Part shown: positions 1-9,657 of the stretch, one piece after another
Layout: every line of letters begins with the position of its first letter
How positions within the stretch are numbered: the first letter of the stretch is position 1
Origin: Heterobasidion occidentale
Lineage: Eukaryota; Basidiomycota; Agaricomycetes; Russulales; Bondarzewiaceae
Direction: 5' to 3'
Length of the DNA stretch: 35,187 nucleotides
Assembly (NCBI GenBank): GCA_039111635.1
Contig: JBCAQO010000076.1
Coordinates: 1 to 35,187 of the forward strand
Notes under the pieces: generated by a model
Told to the model about the DNA's origin: nothing
What the model saw: only the letters and a program-made list of their open reading frames with translations
The model's database searches: none
Translations under genes and position numbers: made by a program

Positions 1-950
1 CCGGCAGACGTGACCTGCCTATAGGGCATCCCCGTCGTCAGTGACGGCCTCATCCTGCCTGCAATGACTGCCGGTCGTCTGAGATGTCTGGGTGTCGTCT
101 GAGACGGCCGCACACCGTCTCAGACGTCTGTGTATCGTTAGAGAAGCAGGTCATCTACAGTGGCCAAATATTGTCTCAGACATCCGCATGTCGTCTGAGA
201 TGCAGGCAGGTCGTCAGTGACAGTCTCATCCTGCCTGCAATGACTGCCGGTCATCTGAGACGTTCGCGTGTCGTCTCAGATGCACACAGGTCGTCAGTGA
301 CGACCGCATCCTGCCTGCAACAACTACCAGTCGTCTGAGACATCCGCGTGTCATCTTAGACGTCCCTGTGTTGTCTGAGATGCATGCAGGTTGTCTGCGA
401 CGGCTGCACACTGTCTCAGACATCCGCGTGTCATCTGAGATGCAGGCAGGTCGTCAGTGACGACCTCATCCTTCCTGCAATGACTGCTGGTCATCTGGGA
501 CATCTGCGTGTCGTCTGAGATACACGCAGGTCGTCTCCGAGGGCTGCACACTGTTTTAGACGTCCGCATGTTGCATGAGATGCACGCAGGTCGTCTGAAA
601 TGACTTCCGGTCATCTGAGACGTCCGCGTTTTGTCTACGACGTCCCCATGTCGTCTGACATGCACGTAGGTTGTCTCCGACAGCTGCACGCTATATGAGA
701 CGTCTGCCAGTTGTCTAAGACATCTGCATGTCGTCCGACGGCTGCACGCTGTGTTGAGATGCACACAGGTTGTCTGCGAGGGCCGCACACTGTATAAGAT
801 GTCTGCCAGTCATCTAAGATGTCCGAGTGTCATCTGAGATGCACACGACTTGTCTGCAACAGCCACACACTAACTGATGTCCACATGTCATCTGAAATGC
901 ATGCAGATGGTCTGGATAGTGTCCGAGACAGTTGCATGTTGTCTGAGATA
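1..950. repeat. Degenerate satellite S1 (GTCGTCTGAGA family)
   Basis: The stretch is built from diverged units of roughly 60 bp around GTCGTCTGAGA, GTCTCAGACGTCCGC and ATGCACGCAGGTCGTC. GTCTGAGAC and its reverse complement GTCTCAGAC both recur, so many short hairpins are possible. Open frames here exist only because of the repeat composition, and no protein-like sequence is visible. The same family continues after 1993. Confidence 0.85.
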
Positions 951-1866
951 GCTACCTTGCCTGCCTCCTTGCCTGCCTCCTTGCCTGCCTCCTTGCCTGC
1001 CTCCTCACGTGTCTCCTCATGTGCCTCCTCATGTGCCTCCTCACGTGCCTCCTCACGTGCCTTCTCACGTGCCTCCTCAAGTGCCTCCTCATGTGCCTTT
1101 TCGGATGCCTCCTCGCCTGCCTCCTCACGTGCATCCTCACGTGCCTTCTCACCTGACTCCTCACCTGCCTTCTCACCTGACTCCTCACCTAGTCTCTCAC
1201 TTGGCTCCTCACCTGGCCTCTCACCTAGCCTCTCACCTGGTCTCTCACCTGCCTCCTTACCTGGCCTCTCACCTAGCCTCTCGCCTGCCTCCTCACCTGG
1301 CCTCTCGCCTGCCTCCTCACCTGGCCTCTCGCCTGCCTCCTCACCTAGCCTCTCGCCTGCCTCCTCACCTGGCCTCTCGCCTGCCTCCTCACCTAGCCTC
1401 TCACCTGGCCTCTCACCTAGCCTCTCACCTGCCTCCTCACCTAGCCTCTCACCTGGCCTCTCACCTGCCTCCTCACCTGGCCTCTCGCCTGCCTCCTCAC
1501 CTGGCCTCTCGCCTGCCTCCTCACCTAGCCTCTCACCTGGCCTCTCACCTAGCCTCTCACCTGCCTCCTCACCTAGCCTCTCACCTGGCCTCTCACCTAA
1601 CCTCTCGCCTACCTCCTCACCTAGCCTCTCACCTGGCCTCTCACCTAGCCTCTCACCTGGCCTCTCACCTGGCCTCTCACCTGCCTCCTCACCTAGCCTC
1701 TCACCTGGCCTCTCACCTAGCCTCTCACCTAGCCTCTCACCTGCCTCTTCACCTGGCCCCTCACCTACTCACCTAGCCTCTCACCTGCCCCCTCACCTAG
1801 CCTCTCACCTGCCTCCTCACCTAACCCCTCACCTGGCCTCTCACCTGGCTCCTCACCTACCCAACA
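951..1866. repeat. 12-bp minisatellite block 1
   Basis: About 75 head-to-tail copies of a 12-bp unit, with variants CACCTGCCTCCT, CACCTAGCCTCT, CACCTGGCCTCT and CGCCTGCCTCCT. The start (about 951-1010) uses a CCTTGCCTGCCT variant. Because 12 is a multiple of three, frames stay open for hundreds of codons (an SPSLSPGLSP-like frame and an HLASHLPP-like frame on plus). These are artefacts of the repeat. The variants form higher-order runs, suggesting growth by blocks. Confidence 0.93.
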
Positions 1867-1917
1867 TCTTGGATTTTTTTTCGCCTCACCTACCACCCGC
1901 CTACGACCTCTTATAAC
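1855..1917 (+). repeat. Conserved tail of minisatellite block, copy 1
   Basis: This non-repetitive sequence of about 60 bp begins CCTACCCAACATCTTGGA, continues through a T-run and a TCGCCTCACCTACCACC segment, and ends CTCTTATAAC. It closes all three 12-bp minisatellite blocks (here, near 4642-4702, and near 5000-5059). Block plus tail therefore behaves as one duplicated module. Confidence 0.8.
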
Positions 1918-1992
1918 TTTATAGCTGCATTAAATTGGCAACACAGTAGTTTCGGATATCGGTGGACTCAAATCGGTCGGTAATACTCCTAG
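1918..1992 (+). repeat. Solo 75-bp CTAG-terminated element end, copy 1
   Basis: The sequence starts TTTATAGCTGCATTAAATTG and ends GGTAATACTCCTAG. By eye it differs at one base from 23138-23212, the right end of the 0.9-kb element B, and less closely matches the ends at 20953 and 23384. Here it lies alone within satellite DNA, directly after the minisatellite tail. The nearby satellite sequence CCTAGTCCGGTATGG (about 2203) resembles the right junction without the element. Confidence 0.85.
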
Positions 1993-4400
1993 TTCGGTAT
2001 GGGATGTGTGCAGGCTGCCTGCAACAGCTGCCCGGTGTCACTAACATTGTGTCCTGCCTGGGACAGCTAACCCTAGCATAAGGCATGCCTCAGATGACTG
2101 CGAGTCGTCTGAGACGTCGCATCTTGTCTCAGATGACTCCTAGTTGTCTGCGACGTCGTGTCTTGTCTCAGACACCTGCTAGTCGTCTGTGACGTCCTAG
2201 TCCGGTATGGAATGTGTGCAGGCTGCCTGCAACCACTGCCCAACATCTGAGACGTCTCCTCCTTGTCTAGGCTGCACACAGGTAGCCTGTGATGGCTGCA
2301 CAATAGCTGAGACCTCACATCTCATCTAGGATGCACACTGTCCGTCTGCGACGTCTGAGACGTCCCCCCTTTGTCTTGGGTGCACACAAATTGTCTGCGA
2401 CGGCTGTGCGACGTCTGGATGTTCCCCCTTCGTCTTGGGTGCACACAGGCCGTCTGAAACTGCTTCCCGACGTCTGAGACGTCTCTTCCTCGTCTGGAAT
2501 GCATGCGGGCTGTTTGCGACGGCTGTGCAATGTCTGAGACGTCCCCCCTTCATCTGGGGTGCACTCAGATTGTCTGCGACAGCTGTGCAACGTCTGGGAC
2601 ATCCCCCCTTCGTCTGGGGCGCACACAGATTGTCTGCAACAGCTGTGCGACGTCTGGGACATCCCCCCTTCGTCTTGGGTGCACACAGGCCATCTTCAAC
2701 TGCTGCCCGACGTCTGAGACGTCTCCTCCTCATCTGGGATGCACGCAGGTAGCCTGCGACGACTGCACGAAAGCTGAGACGTTGCATCTTGTCTGGGATG
2801 CACACAGGCTGTCTGTGACGGCTGCCTGACATCTGAGACGTCGTGTCTCGTCTCAGACGACTGCTGTTCGTCTGGGACGTCCTCACCTCACCAGCAACGA
2901 GTGCACGACATCTGAGACGTCGCATCCCGTCTCAGACGACTACTGTTCGTCTGGGACGTCCTCACCTCACCAGCAACGACTGCACGACGTCTGAGACGTC
3001 GCGTCTCGTCTGGGATGCACACAGGCCGTCTGCGACAGCTGCCTGACATCTGAGACGTCGTGTCTCGTCTCAGACGACTGCCGTTCGTCTGGGACGTCCT
3101 CACCTCACCAGCAACGATTGCACGACGTCTGAGACGTCGCGTCTCGTCTCAGACGACTGCTGTCCGTCTGGGACGTCCTCAACTCACCAGCAATGACTGC
3201 ACGATGTCTGAGACATCGTGTCTCGTCTGGGATGCACGCAGGCTGTCTGCGACCGCTGCCCGACCTAAGTAACGACTGCACGACGTCCCAGACGTCCCCC
3301 TTTGTCTGTGGTGCACACAGGTCGTCAATGACGACTGCGCGACGTCGCAGCCGTCCCCCCTTCGTCTGTGACGACTGCGCGACGTTGCAGACGTCCCCCT
3401 TTGTCTGTGGTGCACACAGGCCGTCTGTGACGAGTGCACGACGTCTCAGACGTACCCTGTACGTCTGTGACGACTGCGCGACGTCCCAGACGTCCCCCCT
3501 TTGTCTGTGGTGCACACAGGTCGTCTATGACGACTGCGCGACGTTGCAGACGAGCCCCCTTTGTCTGTGGTGCACACAGGTCGTCTGTGACGACTGCACA
3601 CCGTCGCAGACGTACGCTGTACGTCTGTGACGACTGCGCGACGTCTCAGACGTCCCCCCTTTGTCTGTGGTGCACACAAGTCGTCTGTGGTGCACAAAGG
3701 TCATCTGTGACGACTGCACAACGTCGCAGACGTACCCTGTACGTCTGTGACGACTGCGCGACGTCTCAGACGTCCCCCCTTTGTCTGTGGTGCACACAGG
3801 TCGTCTATGACGACTGCGCGACGTCTCAGACGTCCCCCCTTTGTCTGTGGTGCACACAGGTCGTCTGTGACGACTGCACAACGTCGCAGCCGTCCCCCCT
3901 TCGTCTGTGACGACTGCGCGACGTTGCAGACGTCCCCCTTTGTCTGTGGTGCACACAGGACGTCTGTGACGAGTGCACAACGTCTCAGACGTACCCTGTA
4001 CGTCTGTGACGACTGCACGACGTCTCAGACGTCCCCCCTTTGTCTGTGGTGCACGCAGGTCGTCTATGACGACTGCGCGACGTCGCAGACGAGCCCCCTT
4101 TGTCTGTGGTGCACACAGGTCGTCTGTGACGACTGCACAACGTCGCAGACGAGCCCCCTTTGTCTGTGGTGCACACAGGTCGTCTGTGACGACTGCACAA
4201 CGTCGCAGACGTACCCTGTACGTCTGTGACGACTGCGCGACGTCTCAGACGTCCCCCCTTTGTCTGTGGTGCACACAGGTCGTCTGTGACGACTGCACAA
4301 CGTCCCAGACGTACCCTGTACGTCTGTGACGACTGCCCGACGTCTGGGACGTCCCCCCCTCGTCTGGGGTGAACACAAGGCGTCTGCAACGGCTGAAACG
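1993..4400. repeat. Satellite S1, long array with 40-60 bp subunits
   Basis: Same family as 1-950. From about 3280 the units become more homogeneous: CCCCCTTTGTCTGTGGTGC, then ACACAGGTCGTCTGTGACG, then a GACGTACCCTGTACGTC segment. AGACGTA and TACGTCT flank CCCTG as a small hairpin that recurs. Open frames on both strands (Arg/Ser/Thr-rich) follow the repeat period and are not taken as genes. Confidence 0.88.
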
Positions 4401-4702
4401 ACGTCTCAGACGTCGCGTCTCGTCTCAGACGACTGCTAATCGTCACGGACGTCCTCATGTCACCAACAACGGCTGCACTCTCTCACCTACTCTCTCACCT
4501 GACTCCTCGCCTGCCTCCTCACCTGGCCTCTCACCTAGCCTCTCACCTGCCTCCTCACCTAGCCTCTCACCTGCCTCCTCACCTAGCCTCTCACCTGCCT
4601 CCTCACCTGGCCTCTCACCTGGCTCCTCACCTGGCTCCTCACCTACCCAACATCTCGGATTTTTTTCGCCTCACCTACCACCAGCCTACGACCTCTTATA
4701 AC
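4401..4702. repeat. Module: S1 leader, 12-bp minisatellite block 2 and tail
   Basis: The module opens with an S1-type leader (ACGTCTCAGACGTCGCGTCT and on through ATGTCACCAACAACGGCTGC). It continues with about 14 units of the 12-bp minisatellite and ends in the conserved CTTATAAC tail. It is a direct neighbour duplicate of 4719-5059. Confidence 0.85.
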
Positions 4703-4718
4703 CTAACCTAACGTCTGC

Positions 4719-5059
4719 CTGACATCTGAGACGTTGCGTCTCGTCTCAGACGACTGCTAATCGTCACGGACGTCCTCATGTCACCAACAACGGCTGCACT
4801 CTCTCACCTACTCTCTCACCTGACTCCTCGCCTGCCTCCTCACCTGGCCTCTCACCTAGCCTCTCACCTGGCTCCTCACCTGGCCTCTCACCTAGCCTCT
4901 CACCTGCCTCCTCACCTAGCCTCTCACCTGGCTCCTCACCTGGCCTCTCACCTAGCCTCTCACCTGCCTCCTCACCTGGCCTCTCACCTGGCTCCTCACC
5001 TATCCAACATCTTGGATTTTTTTCGCCTCACCTACCACCCGCCTACCACCTCTTATAAC
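4719..5059. repeat. Module: S1 leader, 12-bp minisatellite block 3 and tail
   Basis: A second copy of the 4401-4702 module with the same leader, the same opening minisatellite variants (CTCTCACCTACTCTCTCACC) and the same tail. It differs in number and order of the 12-bp variants. No gene is present. Confidence 0.85.
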
Positions 5060-5193
5060 CAAGCCGGCGGTTTGTGCTTCAAAGGTACACTTGCATGAAG
5101 CTCGCATGCACTTGGGCACTCACACTTGTATCTCCCCCTACTAATCGCTCAACTTGGGGTTAGGGTTCTGCCTGCCAAAAAGCATACCTAGGT

Positions 5194-5730
5194 TCATGGA
5201 AAAGGCCTCATAACCTTTTCTGTCTGGCTTCCCGATTTCAGGTACTGGCCGACTTTGTCAACCTTGTGGGTGTCTGTGGACTTCTCTGTGAAGCTTTGCT
5301 CAACCTGCTTAATGAAATCTCCAGGGTTTTCGCCAGTGCGGCCGTCGCCATAAAACCATGTGGACGGGGGGTTTGCAGGCATTGCGTCTTTGTCGTCGGA
5401 GCTGTCTGAGTTTGTTTTGTTTGGTGTGGTGATGTTGGAAAGGATTGGGGTGAAGTTGTATGTAAGTGGTGGTAGGGATGAGGGTGAGGATTCAGGCGAG
5501 TTAAGGCTGATTATCGTAGAGGGAAATGAGAACGAGGTAATGTTAGGGTTGGATGGGAATGATGGTAGGAATAGGCTGCTGTCTGGTTCTGCTGGGCTAG
5601 AGAAGAGCGGGCTGCTCTCGATATCTGTAAATGAAAATTCGGAGCTTTGTGGGGAATTGTCTATCGATGGTGCAGAGCGAAAACGACCAGATTTGTCTCG
5701 AAGAGGTGCCAGGGTGAGGTGGTTGGGTGT
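5194..5730 (-). pseudogene. Ty3/gypsy-type gag N-terminal fragment
   Basis: A minus-strand frame is open for 178 codons, from an upstream stop at 5731-5733 down to TGA at 5194-5196. Its first half is Ser/Pro/Asn-rich. It then reads WFYGDGRTGENPGDFIKQVE, which resembles the start of the gag (retrotransposon capsid) domain in Agaricomycete Ty3/gypsy elements, followed by KVDKVGQYLKSGSQ. A gag normally continues for hundreds of residues. Here it stops after about 60 capsid residues, and the following DNA (5060-5190) offers no continuing long frame. The first ATG is at 5382, but the open frame extends further upstream without one. No protease, RT or integrase is seen. The fragment borders the satellite region. 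Confidence 0.6.
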
Positions 5731-6489
5731 TTACTGTGGTGATTGTTTTGGCGGCGGTGTTCTTACTGGTGGTTCGGTGTTGTTCTGATCGGCAGTGTTC
5801 TCGGTGTGTTTGCGTTGTGTGGTTCGAATAGTACTGTTGTCACCAGATGGACTAGCCAAAGATGAAGACGCAGTGGTGAATGTCTGGATGGGTGCGCTGG
5901 CGCTACAGGCTGTCTACTACGCTGACCTTAACCCTGTGGCTTCTCTCGATGCTCCGGTCTCTGCCTCCGTCTCTGCCCTTCGTCTCCGTCTCTCCGTCTT
6001 CCCTTCCTGTTCTCTGTCTCCACCTCTCCTCCCTTGGTATGGAGTTCCACTACTCCAACGGGGACGGCGCGAGCGAGGCGTAGAGCACGCGCTCTGTGTC
6101 GGGGGCTGTGGAGTCGTAGTGGTGGTCGCTGTGGTCATAGCGGTGATTGTACCACCCGCGGTCGGGTTTGAAGACGGGTTTGAAGACGGGTTTTAGGAAG
6201 AGGACGGGGCGGGAAAGGTTGGGAGAGAGCGGGGCAGGAGAAAGAGGAGGAGAAAGGGAGAGAGATGGCGAGAGGGTTGGAAGGAGAGGGCGGGAGAGAA
6301 ACAGAGCGCACGCAGCATCAGCATCCCATTCGTCATAGAGAGCATGAGCGTGCGCGAGGGGGACGTACGTCGAGAGCGGCGCGCGTGCATGCCGCCTTCC
6401 ACAGCCTGAGGCGCCTGTTCCTGTGCCATGCGTCGAACACAATGTCCTCCTTTCCGTCCGAGCCGCTGTCGTCCACGACTTTGTTGTTG
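5731..6489. other. No recognised gene; GA/CT-skewed stretch
   Basis: I see no convincing gene. 5940-6050 is CTC/TCT-rich, and 6200-6300 is GAGAGGGAGAGA-rich on plus. A 13-bp motif (GGGTTTGAAGACG) repeats near 6165-6192. On the minus strand, 6333-6480 carries a readable stretch (VNNNKVVDDSGSDGKEDIVF) that may be a downstream exon, or a frame-shifted continuation, of the fragment at 6490-6813. Confidence 0.4.
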
Positions 6490-6813
6490 TTAACGTCGCG
6501 GGCACGGCACCCGGCGTGACGGGCCCCCAGAGAAGCTCGCGAGAACCACCTCGGGTGGCACAAAGCCGTGCGGCTGGTAGCTCTGGAGCGCGAGGCCGTA
6601 GGCGGGGCAGATCTGCGCTGCGCCGACGACAGCAACGATGGGACTTTGGCGAGACGGGGTGCACGCTTCCGCGCCCGCGCAGGCCGGGGGCGGTAAGTCG
6701 GAGGAGAGTGTCCGGTAGAAGGTTGCGCGGCCGCCTAGTACGCCGGCGAAGGCCGAGGGCGCGAGGGGGACGCTAATGGGCGAGCCGGCACGAGAGTGGT
6801 TGTCGGTGGCTAC
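6490..6813 (-). CDS. Unrecognised exon-like coding fragment
   Basis: A minus-strand frame of 107 codons starts just after a plausible splice acceptor (CTAG ending at 6814). It reads like real protein: GVLGGRATFYRTLSSDLPPP, then SPIVAVVGAAQICPAYGLAL, then GFVPPEVVLASFSGG. The frame then degenerates before a stop at 6490. The GRATFY...IVAV spacing vaguely resembles double-psi beta-barrel (RlpA-like) proteins, but the expected cysteines and aspartate are not clearly present, so I do not assign that family. The neighbouring minus frame (VNNNKVVDDSGSDGKEDIVF) could continue the protein after a one-base shift or a small intron. Confidence 0.35.
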   Translation of the reverse strand, partial: VATDNHSRAGSPISVPLAPSAFAGVLGGRATFYRTLSSDLPPPACAGAEACTPSRQSPIVAVVGAAQICPAYGLALQSYQPHGFVPPEVVLASFSGGPSRRVPCPRR

Positions 6814-7745
6814 CTAGCCTAGAGAAGCGTCTTACCGAGCGAGAGCGAAGAGGAGCGCGAGCGCTGCCCGTGTGTGTGAGAGCGTGGGCGCCTGCGGCCG
6901 TGGAAGGGAGCGGTGATGTAGTGGTGCAGGTGGGGAGGGGGCGGGTTCAGGAGAGGGAGCGGGTTCAGAAGAGGGGGCGGGTTCAGGAGTGAGTACTGGG
7001 AAGCGACAATATGCAGGAGGGAGAAACGCACGTTGTTATAGCGGGCGCTGCAATACCGCTTGGTGGGTTGCCCAAGATCGTCTGCGGTGTCATCGTGCGG
7101 GCGGACGCGGCCGAGTGGGCGGTCGACGGAGGGAGGGGTAGCCACGGCAGCGACGAAAATGGCCGCTGAAAAGAGCTGTGAGGAATGGGGCCGTGGGCTG
7201 GGAAAGCCATAGGGTACTGTTCCTGCGGATGACGGGCGGACGAGGATGCGGACGAGGGGTGACTCTGCTGGTGTTGGAAGGCGGTACGGTTGAGGGGAGG
7301 GGGCAGGGCGGCAGGGCTGGAAGCGGTGCCGTTGAGTGCGAGCTTTGCTGCGCCGTCACGGACGGCGTGGGCGAAGCTTGCGCGGGCATCTGCGGCGCGG
7401 CGCTCTGAGTCAACCGTTGCTTCGAGGTCGAGTATGGTTGTGAGAGAGGGTTTTGAGAGTAAGGAGACTGGGGGGGACGGCGGTGGGGAGGACTGGAGCG
7501 AGAGACAACAACGTACCTACATAGGCAGGTCCCCGCGCGGGTGCCTACGCGGGACATAAAAGGTCGGGGAGCGCTGGCGGTGGCAAGCGTGCGTAAGTCA
7601 ATGCGGCTGCCGGAGGTGTTGCACTGCACGTAGAAGACGAGGGTGTGCGCGTAGGCAGACGGGAGGCCGCCAGCGGAGGCGGGCACAGGTGAGGACGCGG
7701 CGTCGATCCAAGCTTTGATCCGAGGGTGGGCTCGAGGTAACAAGG
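6814..7745 (-). pseudogene. Fragmentary minus-strand coding pieces, unrecognised
   Basis: Several short protein-like stretches occur in different minus frames: AYAHTLVFYVQCNTSGSRID (about 7590-7650), then DLEATVDSERRAADARASFA (about 7370-7430), then LFSAAIFVAAVATPPSVDRP (about 7120-7180). The last is hydrophobic and could be a membrane segment or signal anchor. GT donors (for example GTACGTTGTTG at about 7515) separate some pieces, so a multi-exon gene is possible. I could not connect them into one frame or recognise a family. They may belong with the fragment at 6490-6813. Confidence 0.3.
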
Positions 7746-8433
7746 AGACACGCGCGGGCGCATGTAGATCGCAGGTGAAGGCGGGTGCGTGGACTCATGG
7801 GCGGGTTCGGGACGTTGAGGGGACGGGCATGCGTGCATCGGCTCGAGGGTGGGATGGACTGTCGAGAGGGCTGAGTGAGCAAATGGGCGTGGCGTCGTGG
7901 GCGTCGCGGGCGTCGTGGAGACGCGTTCGAGCAAGGGGCGGGCGGAAAGGAGGCATGGCCGAACCTCGGCGGTGCTCGAGGTGACGAGGCGACACAGGCG
8001 GGCGATTGTGGATCGCAGGTGAAGGCTGGTGCGGAGAATCGAACGGACGAGAGCGTGTGCTTGGCGTCGAGAGGGCGCATCTGAGTGCATGGGCTCGAGG
8101 GCGAGATCGATGCTCGAGGGGGTCAAGGACACAGGGTGGCGGTGGTGTGGGCCGTCGAGGGAACGAGCGTGCATGTGTGCGTGCCGTCGAGGGGGTTGAT
8201 GGAAGTCGAGTGTTGAAGCTAGGTAGTGGACGTGCGTGGCGCGAGGAAGGGGAGGTCGAGGGTCGAGGGGGTTGTGGGTATGATTGTCGGGGAGAACGAG
8301 GGCGTGGAGTCGAAGGTGGAGCGCATCGAGCAGGAAAGTGGGCGTGGCGGAGAGCGGGTGAGCGGGCGTGGCGGTTTGACAAAACGAGGGCGGGGGGGTA
8401 CGCATGTCCGGGAGAGGGAGGCGCTGGCGCGAG

Positions 8434-8600
8434 AGACGACGACGTACCGGATTGTTCAACCAGTTCGCATCCATCGTGGATGTCCTCGTTGTCCGTGTCC
8501 ACCCTCTTCCCAGCTCCTCTCTCCGCTGCAGCCGTTTCTCGTCTTCGAGGGAGGGGCCGGGTGCGATTCGCGGGCAGTCGACAGTTGGGGGTTCGACGGC
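8434..8600 (-). repeat. R1 core copy 1
   Basis: On minus it reads SLEDEKRLQRREELGRGWTR followed by TTRTST, then a GGTACGTCGTC donor-like sequence at the low-coordinate end. Plus-strand landmarks are GTGGATGTCCTCGTTGTCC and CTTCCCAGCTCCTCTCTCCG. Confidence 0.65.
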
Positions 8601-9100
8601 GTGAAGGTCGAGGGGATTGAGAGGACGAGTAGGCGGGCATGAGTAGCGTTGAGGAGACAAGCGTGGGCGGATATGAGTTGCAGGCGAAAGCAGGCGCGTG
8701 GACCTGAGGGATCGAGGGCAGATGCGGGATCGACAGTCGAGCGGGGCAAGTACGCGAGTGGCCATGGCGTCGAGCAGGGAGTCCGGGCGTGTCGAGTGGG
8801 GGTCCGGGCAACGCGGACGATGTGCAGGGGGACGTGGACGACGTGGGCAAGCGGGCGTGGTGTCGAGCAGGTCGAGCAGGAGAGCAAGCTAGCGAGCGAG
8901 CGGGTTGAGAGGGTCTGGCGAGCAAGTGGGTCAAGAGGGTGAGCCGGTGAGCCGGTTGAGCAGGAGAGCGGGCGAGAGCAAAAGTGGATGAGAGGGGGAG
9001 CGGACGGGTGGACGTGGCGTCAAGGGCTGGAACGTCGAGGGAGGCGGGCAGACAGGTTGCATACAAGAGGTACGCGTGCGTGTGCGGAGGAAGGTCTGGA

Positions 9101-9250
9101 ATGAGATACGACGTACCTACATCCCCCGTGGATGGCCTCGTCGTCCACACCCACTCCCTTCTCAGCTCGTCCCTCCGCCGCACTCGTCCCTCGTCATCCG
9201 CCGCCAGCTGGGTCTCGTCCTCCTCGTCGACACTAGAACGGTCGCTATGC
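9101..9250 (-). repeat. R1 core copy 2
   Basis: On minus it reads SVDEEDETQLAADDEG, RRRDELRREWVWTTRPST, then GTACGTCG. Landmarks on plus are CGTGGATGGCCTCGTCGTCC and CGTCCTCCTCGTCGACAC. Confidence 0.65.
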
Positions 9251-9657
9251 TTCGCGTGTCGTCAGGCAGCGTGGGCGTGGGTCGTTGTCAGAGCAGGACG
9301 CCGCCGCCGCGGAGACCGTGGATGGCGCCAAGGAAAGAGACGGCCGTGGGCGTGGGCGTGGGCATGGGTTAGACATAGACGAGGACAATGAGGAGGATGA
9401 GGAGATAGGACGGGCGACGGCGGTGCAGGGCGGTGGGTGGTGTTGAGGGCGGGAACGTCGCTCAGTGTTGTAAGGTGCCGACGGCAGTAGACGTTCCGAA
9501 AAACCCACTTGATGTGTGATTCGGTCAGCCATGAAGCATGCAATTCGAATAGTACAGTGAGAGTGTAGCGTAGGTGCTGGAGGGTCTTGCATTCAGCGAC
9601 CACGTGCTCAGTTCAACTCCTGCCCATCCAGCTTGTCGTAGAGTTAGATCGCACCGT

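Larger units (their letters stand above)
7746..9657 (-). repeat. TCGAGG-rich degenerate spacer (R2) carrying R1 copies 1 and 2
   Basis: A GC-rich spacer in which GTCGAG/CTCGAC recurs every few tens of bases. In one minus frame it gives drifting versions of LDATHARH, STVDPTLEPMH and FACDPQ. Long minus and plus frames are open but are rich in Arg, Pro, Ser and His and look like composition artefacts. The same texture returns at 12640-13480, 14330-15240, 16560-17840, 19140-19450 and 21000-21430. I see no ordinary gene here. Confidence 0.6.

Noticed and set aside
819..1916. 365-codon plus-strand frame rich in SPSLSPGLSP (and the HLASHLPP frame beside it)
   Set aside because: The frame stays open because the DNA repeat unit is 12 bp; there is no start context, unique sequence or intron, and other frames are open as well.
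3290..4340. Regular repeats that might be read as a CRISPR array
   Set aside because: Units are contiguous and diverged with no unique spacers, and the DNA is clearly eukaryotic.
3105..4458. Overlapping Arg/Ser/Thr/Cys-rich frames on both strands
   Set aside because: They follow the period of the satellite units; two or three frames are open at once, which is typical of repeats and not of genes.
5156..5169. GGGGTTAGGGTT, resembling fungal telomere repeats
   Set aside because: Barely two units are present; this is too short to be an interstitial telomere.
5360..5788. 142-codon plus-strand frame
   Set aside because: It is the complement of the gag-like minus frame, which has better protein character.
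7545..9183. Long minus frames of 406 and 462 codons
   Set aside because: They are Pro/Arg/His/Ser-rich with drifting LDATHAR-type repeats that come from the TCGAGG spacer; they overlap each other in different frames.
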